From Chitinophagaceae bacterium (GTDB lineage Bacteria; Bacteroidota; Bacteroidia; Chitinophagales; Chitinophagaceae): a stretch of DNA of 9,607 nucleotides. The stretch lies in NCBI GenBank assembly GCA_025362915.1, contig JANYEU010000220.1, forward strand, positions 1-9,607, given 5' to 3'. Each line of letters begins with the position of its first letter. Position 1 is the first letter of the stretch. A model generated the notes under the pieces. The model did no database searches. It saw only the letters and a program-made list of their open reading frames with translations, and was not told where the DNA came from. Shown here one piece after another: positions 8,092-9,607 of the stretch. The position numbers were made by a program, and so were the translations under genes.

Positions 8092-8244
8092 ATGCCAATT
8101 CAATGTAGGAAGAGAAAAGGATTAACCGCAAAGTTCGCCAAGTTATTACGCAAAGAAGGCAAAGGGTTTGTTGATTTGGGGCAAGCCATTTCATTTGAAG
8201 TACGCAAAGAAGGAGCATATGAAAAACGCTTTTATCTAGAATAA
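8092..8244 (+). CDS. Possible 50-residue ORF read through the repeat; probably not a gene
   Basis: An ATG at 8092 opens a 50-codon frame ending in TAA at 8244, on the strand opposite to all confident genes. It reads through the left repeat arm (LTAKFAKLLRKEGK at residues 11-24) and repeats VRKEG from the spacer copy. The composition is basic and low in complexity because the CGCAAAG units are translated directly. I recall similar repeat-derived peptides in Bacteroidota annotations, often spurious. No Shine-Dalgarno or promoter is visible. Confidence 0.12.
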   Translation: MPIQCRKRKGLTAKFAKLLRKEGKGFVDLGQAISFEVRKEGAYEKRFYLE

Positions 8245-8295
8245 TATCCCACGCCTGCGCCTTCTTTGCGTAATAACTTAGCGAACTTTGCGGTT
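8124..8295. repeat. MITE-like inverted repeat with 37-bp arms and CGCAAAG motifs
   Basis: Left arm 8124-8160 and right arm 8259-8295 are inverted copies matching at 36 of 37 bases, with a 98-bp spacer. The single difference is C versus T within the CGCCAAG/CGCTAAG unit. Each arm is built of degenerate CGCAAAG-type units (CCGCAAAG, CGCCAAG, ACGCAAAG). A further 13-bp copy of tacgcaaagaagg lies in the spacer at 8201-8213, in direct orientation with 8147-8159. Such arrays are, from memory, dispersed repeats in Bacteroidota and related in style to ACGAAG-type repeats of other phyla. No target-site duplication or transposase gene is evident. Confidence 0.85.
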
Positions 8296-8339
8296 GAACT
8301 ATCCTCCATATTAAAAGGATGTTTATTTCCAATCGCCTA

Positions 8340-9332
8340 CTATTCTTTCTCCCATTGTGCACTTGGCGAATTGCCTTGCATAGGCGTACTCAATAGTTTA
8401 AAGCCATCAAAGCTTAGATAACTGTTGTCGCCAATATTGCGCAGCCTAAAATATCTGTCGCTGCCTTGCACAGGCTCCACCATCCACATGGATAATTGTG
8501 ATTTACCATTCGTTGAAAGTAAATTATACCTATCCGCCGTGCTGATAAAATTCTCTTGCCATTTATTTTTAATCACCACATAATCAGTGCCTTCCACAGG
8601 CAATAAACTCCATTGCGCACTCCACCAACCTTGGTCTATGGTGCCACAGGCAAGTGGTCCTTTCTGGTTATTCAAATACCCATTCATGGCGGCATTTTTT
8701 AGTTTTACAAATGCCACATTGGGTTGCTCAGTAGGTGTTATTCTGTAATTGGTAGAATTATCATTTATATTTTGGCTGGCACTGCCAATAATACTGTTAA
8801 CCATTGGGTACAATGTTGCCACCACAGCGGGCTTTTCGGTAAGTGGCACTATCACTATTGCGCGGGTTTTTATTGTTTGCCCGGGTTTTATCCAATAGCC
8901 AATCTGTACAAACCGTCTGCTTTTTACCTGTTTGCCACTAGCGCAATCCTTGTCGTCCACATTGGCAAGGATGGTACAGGCATCTGCCTGCAACGATACC
9001 TCTTTGTTGGTAAACCGTGCGCCGGTGGCATTGGTAATATCAAACCTTACCAAGTAGGGCGAGGCATCACTAGCAAATACAAAACCATCCTTATACAAAA
9101 TAATCTTTGCCTCGGTAGCGGTATTGGTTACAAAAAAGTCTATGGAATACCTGCCAAAATTGCCTTTGTCGCTTACTTCTTTCTGTTTAAAATCAACAAT
9201 TTTATACCCTGCATACAGCCCGTTTGCATTGGCACCAATGGAATCAGTGATATTAAAAACCTGCTGCTGACCATAGGCAACATCAGAAAAAACCAGTACA
9301 AACAGGAGGATTGTTGTCATTAACTTATTCAT
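8340..9332 (-). CDS. Secreted protein with unknown beta-rich domain and C-terminal ricin-like beta-trefoil domain
   Basis: This 330-residue protein begins with a signal peptide (hydrophobic 5-19, likely cleavage near G21|Q22). Residues 25-170 form a beta-rich domain I do not recognise, with C119 and C130 placed to form a disulfide. Residues 206-330 contain three internal repeats, each starting with an aliphatic/aromatic xLxN-like strand: FVKLKNAAMNGYL (208-220), YVVIKNKWQENFI (251-263) and YFRLRNIGDNSYL (294-306). Each ends in a QW-type motif (AQW 239-241, SMW 281-283, AQW 325-327), and two are followed by a PV turn (245-246, 287-288). Three such repeats indicate a beta-trefoil of the ricin-B lectin type, so carbohydrate binding is plausible but not shown. 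No catalytic domain or lipobox is seen, and no Por-type C-terminal sorting domain follows, so the product is probably periplasmic or exported. The ATG at 9332 is preceded by an AT-rich leader without Shine-Dalgarno. Confidence 0.82.
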   Translation of the reverse strand: MNKLMTTILLFVLVFSDVAYGQQQVFNITDSIGANANGLYAGYKIVDFKQKEVSDKGNFGRYSIDFFVTNTATEAKIILYKDGFVFASDASPYLVRFDITNATGARFTNKEVSLQADACTILANVDDKDCASGKQVKSRRFVQIGYWIKPGQTIKTRAIVIVPLTEKPAVVATLYPMVNSIIGSASQNINDNSTNYRITPTEQPNVAFVKLKNAAMNGYLNNQKGPLACGTIDQGWWSAQWSLLPVEGTDYVVIKNKWQENFISTADRYNLLSTNGKSQLSMWMVEPVQGSDRYFRLRNIGDNSYLSFDGFKLLSTPMQGNSPSAQWEKE

Positions 9333-9492
9333 AATTTAATTTTTTAGTTGCTATAAGCAAGATTAGGATTTTTTCTTAATAAAAACCATTCAGTTAGTTG
9401 GACTCTACATTGCTGCCGCTGCTAAACCATATTAAAATATTGCATTGACAAACTATTTTATACTTTCTTATACGCTCACTTTATACTCTCCT
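9333..9492 (-). promoter_or_regulatory. Upstream region of the trefoil protein gene with a weak -7 candidate
   Basis: This 160-bp AT-rich segment precedes the ATG at 9332. TAATCTTG on the minus strand (9358-9365) differs from the Bacteroidota -7 consensus TAnnTTTG at one conserved position and would give a leader of roughly 20 nt. A T-rich stretch stands where a -33 TTTG is expected, without an exact match. Farther right, TTATAC occurs three times on the plus strand (9458-9463, 9468-9473, 9481-9486). The promoter call rests on position plus this partial match. Confidence 0.25.
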
Positions 9493-9607
9493 TTAAAGCC
9501 ATGTATCGATACCCGTGCCATCGGTAGTTGTCATCTCCTGAAATAGCTTGTCAGTTAAATGGGCAAAACCGGAGAAGATGGAAACAGAAAAAGTTGGGAA
9601 TGTATAC
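9493..9607 (-). CDS. Possible 3' end of an unidentified gene, cut by the window edge
   Basis: A minus-strand frame enters from the right edge and runs 37 codons to a TAA at 9493-9495, ending in TTTDGTGIDTWL. I do not recognise it. The stretch is too short to prove coding. On the opposite strand the same bases offer an ATG at 9578 preceded by GGAGAAG, beginning METEKVGNVY and running off the edge, and another ATG at 9559 in a different frame. At most one of these is likely real; the minus-strand frame matches the orientation of the other genes, while the plus-strand start has the better ribosome-site context. Confidence 0.25.
   Translation of the reverse strand, partial: YTFPTFSVSIFSGFAHLTDKLFQEMTTTDGTGIDTWL

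Larger units (their letters stand above)
8062..8339. other. Intergenic region between the trefoil protein gene and rlmD, mostly occupied by a repeat element
   Basis: This 278-bp gap holds the 172-bp inverted-repeat element at 8124-8295. Only about 62 bp remain between the element and the rlmD GTG for a promoter and leader. A weak candidate on the minus strand pairs the TTTG inside the left arm with TACATTGA at about 8108-8115; its -7 match is poor. No U-tailed terminator hairpin follows the upstream gene apart from the repeat itself, which could form a long stem in RNA and act as a partial terminator. Confidence 0.5.

Noticed and set aside
8124..8295. CRISPR-like array because of the recurring CGCAAAG units
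   Set aside because: The units are short and degenerate, the spacing is irregular, and the arms are inverted rather than direct repeats with unique spacers; no cas gene is present.
8048..8362. A 104-codon minus-strand frame across the intergenic gap between the trefoil gene and rlmD
   Set aside because: It overlaps both neighbouring genes in another frame, reads through the inverted repeat, and has an unnatural composition (Leu/Ile/Cys/Trp-rich) with no motif.
8724..9323. A 199-codon plus-strand frame
   Set aside because: It is antisense to the trefoil protein gene, which has a signal peptide and three internal repeats; the plus-strand product shows no recognisable domain.
9503..9512. Perfect 10-bp palindrome GTATCGATAC
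   Set aside because: It is short, single-copy and falls inside an uncertain frame; nothing ties it to a regulator.

Overview
The window looks like a chromosomal segment of a Bacteroidota bacterium, probably near Chitinophagaceae/Sphingobacteriales. The reasons are a TonB-dependent outer-membrane receptor with an N-terminal carboxypeptidase-like domain, a Bacteroidota-style pair of rhomboid genes followed by endonuclease/exonuclease/phosphatase (EEP) genes, AT-rich DNA, and leaders without clear Shine-Dalgarno sequences. The family assignment is an inference. All well-supported genes lie on the minus strand, so transcription runs from the right edge to the left. No rRNA, tRNA, CRISPR array, IS element or phage gene was seen.

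Layout in transcription order: (a) 9493-9607, a doubtful open frame cut by the right edge. (b) 8340-9332, a secreted protein with a C-terminal three-repeat beta-trefoil (ricin-like) domain. (c) 8062-8339, an intergenic stretch filled mostly by a 172-bp inverted-repeat element with CGCAAAG motifs. (d) 6625-8061, an rRNA uracil-5-methyltransferase of the RlmD/RumA type with intact Fe-S and catalytic residues. (e) 5725-6558, a canonical rhomboid protease. (f) 4731-5699, a second rhomboid with an altered oxyanion site and a soluble C-terminal tail. (g) 3602-4720 and 2454-3578, two tandem paralogous membrane-anchored EEP-fold proteins. (h) 1-2289, a TonB-dependent receptor whose C-terminus is cut by the left edge.

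The rhomboid-rhomboid-EEP-EEP block is tightly packed, with gaps of 25, 10 and 23 bp, and is probably one operon; rlmD lies only 66 bp upstream and may be part of it. All four proteins of the block are predicted to be inner-membrane proteins, which suggests a membrane-associated proteolysis and phosphodiesterase function whose substrates cannot be read from sequence. The TonB receptor is separated from this block by 164 bp with a duplicated 11-bp motif and probably has its own promoter.

The most interesting points are the unusual catalytic residues in rhomboid 1 (E and T where H and N normally form the oxyanion hole) and in EEP 2 (D for the metal-binding E), the insertion beside the active site of rhomboid 2, and the near-perfect 37-bp inverted repeat upstream of rlmD.
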